Notes under the pieces: model-generated
Databases searched by the model: none
Seen by the model: the letters and a program-made list of their open reading frames with translations, nothing else
Told to the model about the DNA's origin: nothing
Made by a program: the position numbers and the translations under genes
Source of the DNA: Bifidobacteriaceae bacterium
Lineage (GTDB): Bacteria; Actinomycetota; Actinomycetes; Actinomycetales; WQXJ01
Assembly (NCBI GenBank): GCA_031268115.1
Contig: JAIRXV010000262.1
Span: forward strand, 1-5,629
DNA: 5,629 nucleotides
Direction of reading: 5' to 3'
Shown here: piece by piece, positions 5,561 through 5,629 of the stretch
Position numbering within the stretch: position 1 is the stretch's first letter
Layout of the letters: the number at the start of each line of letters is the position of its first letter

Positions 5561-5566
5561 TACCCA

Positions 5567-5629
5567 GTGGAAAACCCCACCTCACCCACCTCACCCACCT
5601 CACCCACCACACCCACCACACCCACCACA
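5567..5629 (+). CDS. 5' end of a Pro/Thr/Ser-repeat protein gene, cut by the window edge
   Basis: Starting at GTG 5567 the frame reads Met-Glu-Asn, then three Pro-Thr-Ser units and three Pro-Thr-Thr units, and is still open at the right edge. No ribosome site precedes it, but the TAGGCT at 5555-5560 places the transcript start at the GTG, so leaderless translation is likely. Such low-complexity Pro/Thr N-termini often precede a membrane segment or a cell-envelope domain in actinomycete proteins; which one cannot be told from 21 residues. In Mycobacterium a penicillin-binding protein gene (ponA1) lies near ino1, which is a possibility but not supported by any residue here. The frame on the other strand (5621-5439) reads as Trp/Val/Arg repeats and is a shadow. 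Confidence 0.5.
   Translation, partial: MENPTSPTSPTSPTTPTTPTT
5576..5629. repeat. 9-bp minisatellite, six copies, running off the edge
   Basis: The unit CCCACCTCA occurs three times (5576-5602), then CCCACCACA three times (5603-5629), with no other change. All copies are in frame with the GTG at 5567, so gain or loss of units would lengthen or shorten the encoded Pro-Thr-X repeat without a frameshift. The array may continue beyond the window. Confidence 0.9.

Noticed and set aside
5439..5621. 60-residue minus-strand open frame
   Set aside because: Trp/Val/Arg repeats are the antisense of the Pro-Thr minisatellite.

Overview
The window reads as a piece of high-GC actinomycete chromosome. Evidence: G/C-rich codon third positions, a DUF222 (13E12-repeat) protein of the kind abundant in actinomycetes, GTG starts with little or no leader, and a PadR-regulator gene followed by ino1. 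The same order and orientation is known from Mycobacterium (Rv0047c-Rv0046c). The genus cannot be fixed from this stretch.

The left part (1 to about 3470) looks like an accessory region. A minus-strand DUF222/13E12 gene runs off the left edge just before its expected HNH domain. Its recognisable homology starts abruptly near 985, roughly 90 residues into the usual family layout. Immediately beside that point begins a start-less plus-strand gene tail (990-1172). Next comes a short two-hairpin segment (1211-1265) directly upstream of an Abi_2 (AbiD/AbiF-like) gene (1296-2072), whose product keeps the R-x4-H signature of HEPN ribonucleases. Between 2270 and 2859 the minus strand carries two protein-like segments in different frames, probably remnants. 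From 2880 to 3470 there is no convincing gene, only a C-rich tract that flips to G-rich near 3068, a possible tiny remnant, and diverged direct repeats.

The right part (3470-5629) is a well-ordered core locus on the plus strand. A promoter-like pair overlaps a perfect 9-3-9 palindrome that resembles a PadR operator, followed by a PadR-family regulator (3623-4198). The 132-bp gap to ino1 holds three tandem 24-bp repeats inside a 75-nt tract with no G. Then come a strong ribosome site and a complete inositol-1-phosphate synthase gene (4331-5410). The likely logic is a PadR repressor that controls itself and possibly ino1, the entry enzyme for inositol, phosphatidylinositol and mycothiol. After ino1 are terminator-like hairpins and a probably leaderless GTG gene whose first 21 codons are a 9-bp minisatellite coding for Pro-Thr-Ser and Pro-Thr-Thr repeats.

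The best candidate for an under-described system is the HEPN Abi protein with its structured upstream RNA segment. The tandem-repeat ino1 leader and the palindromic operator are the next most interesting.
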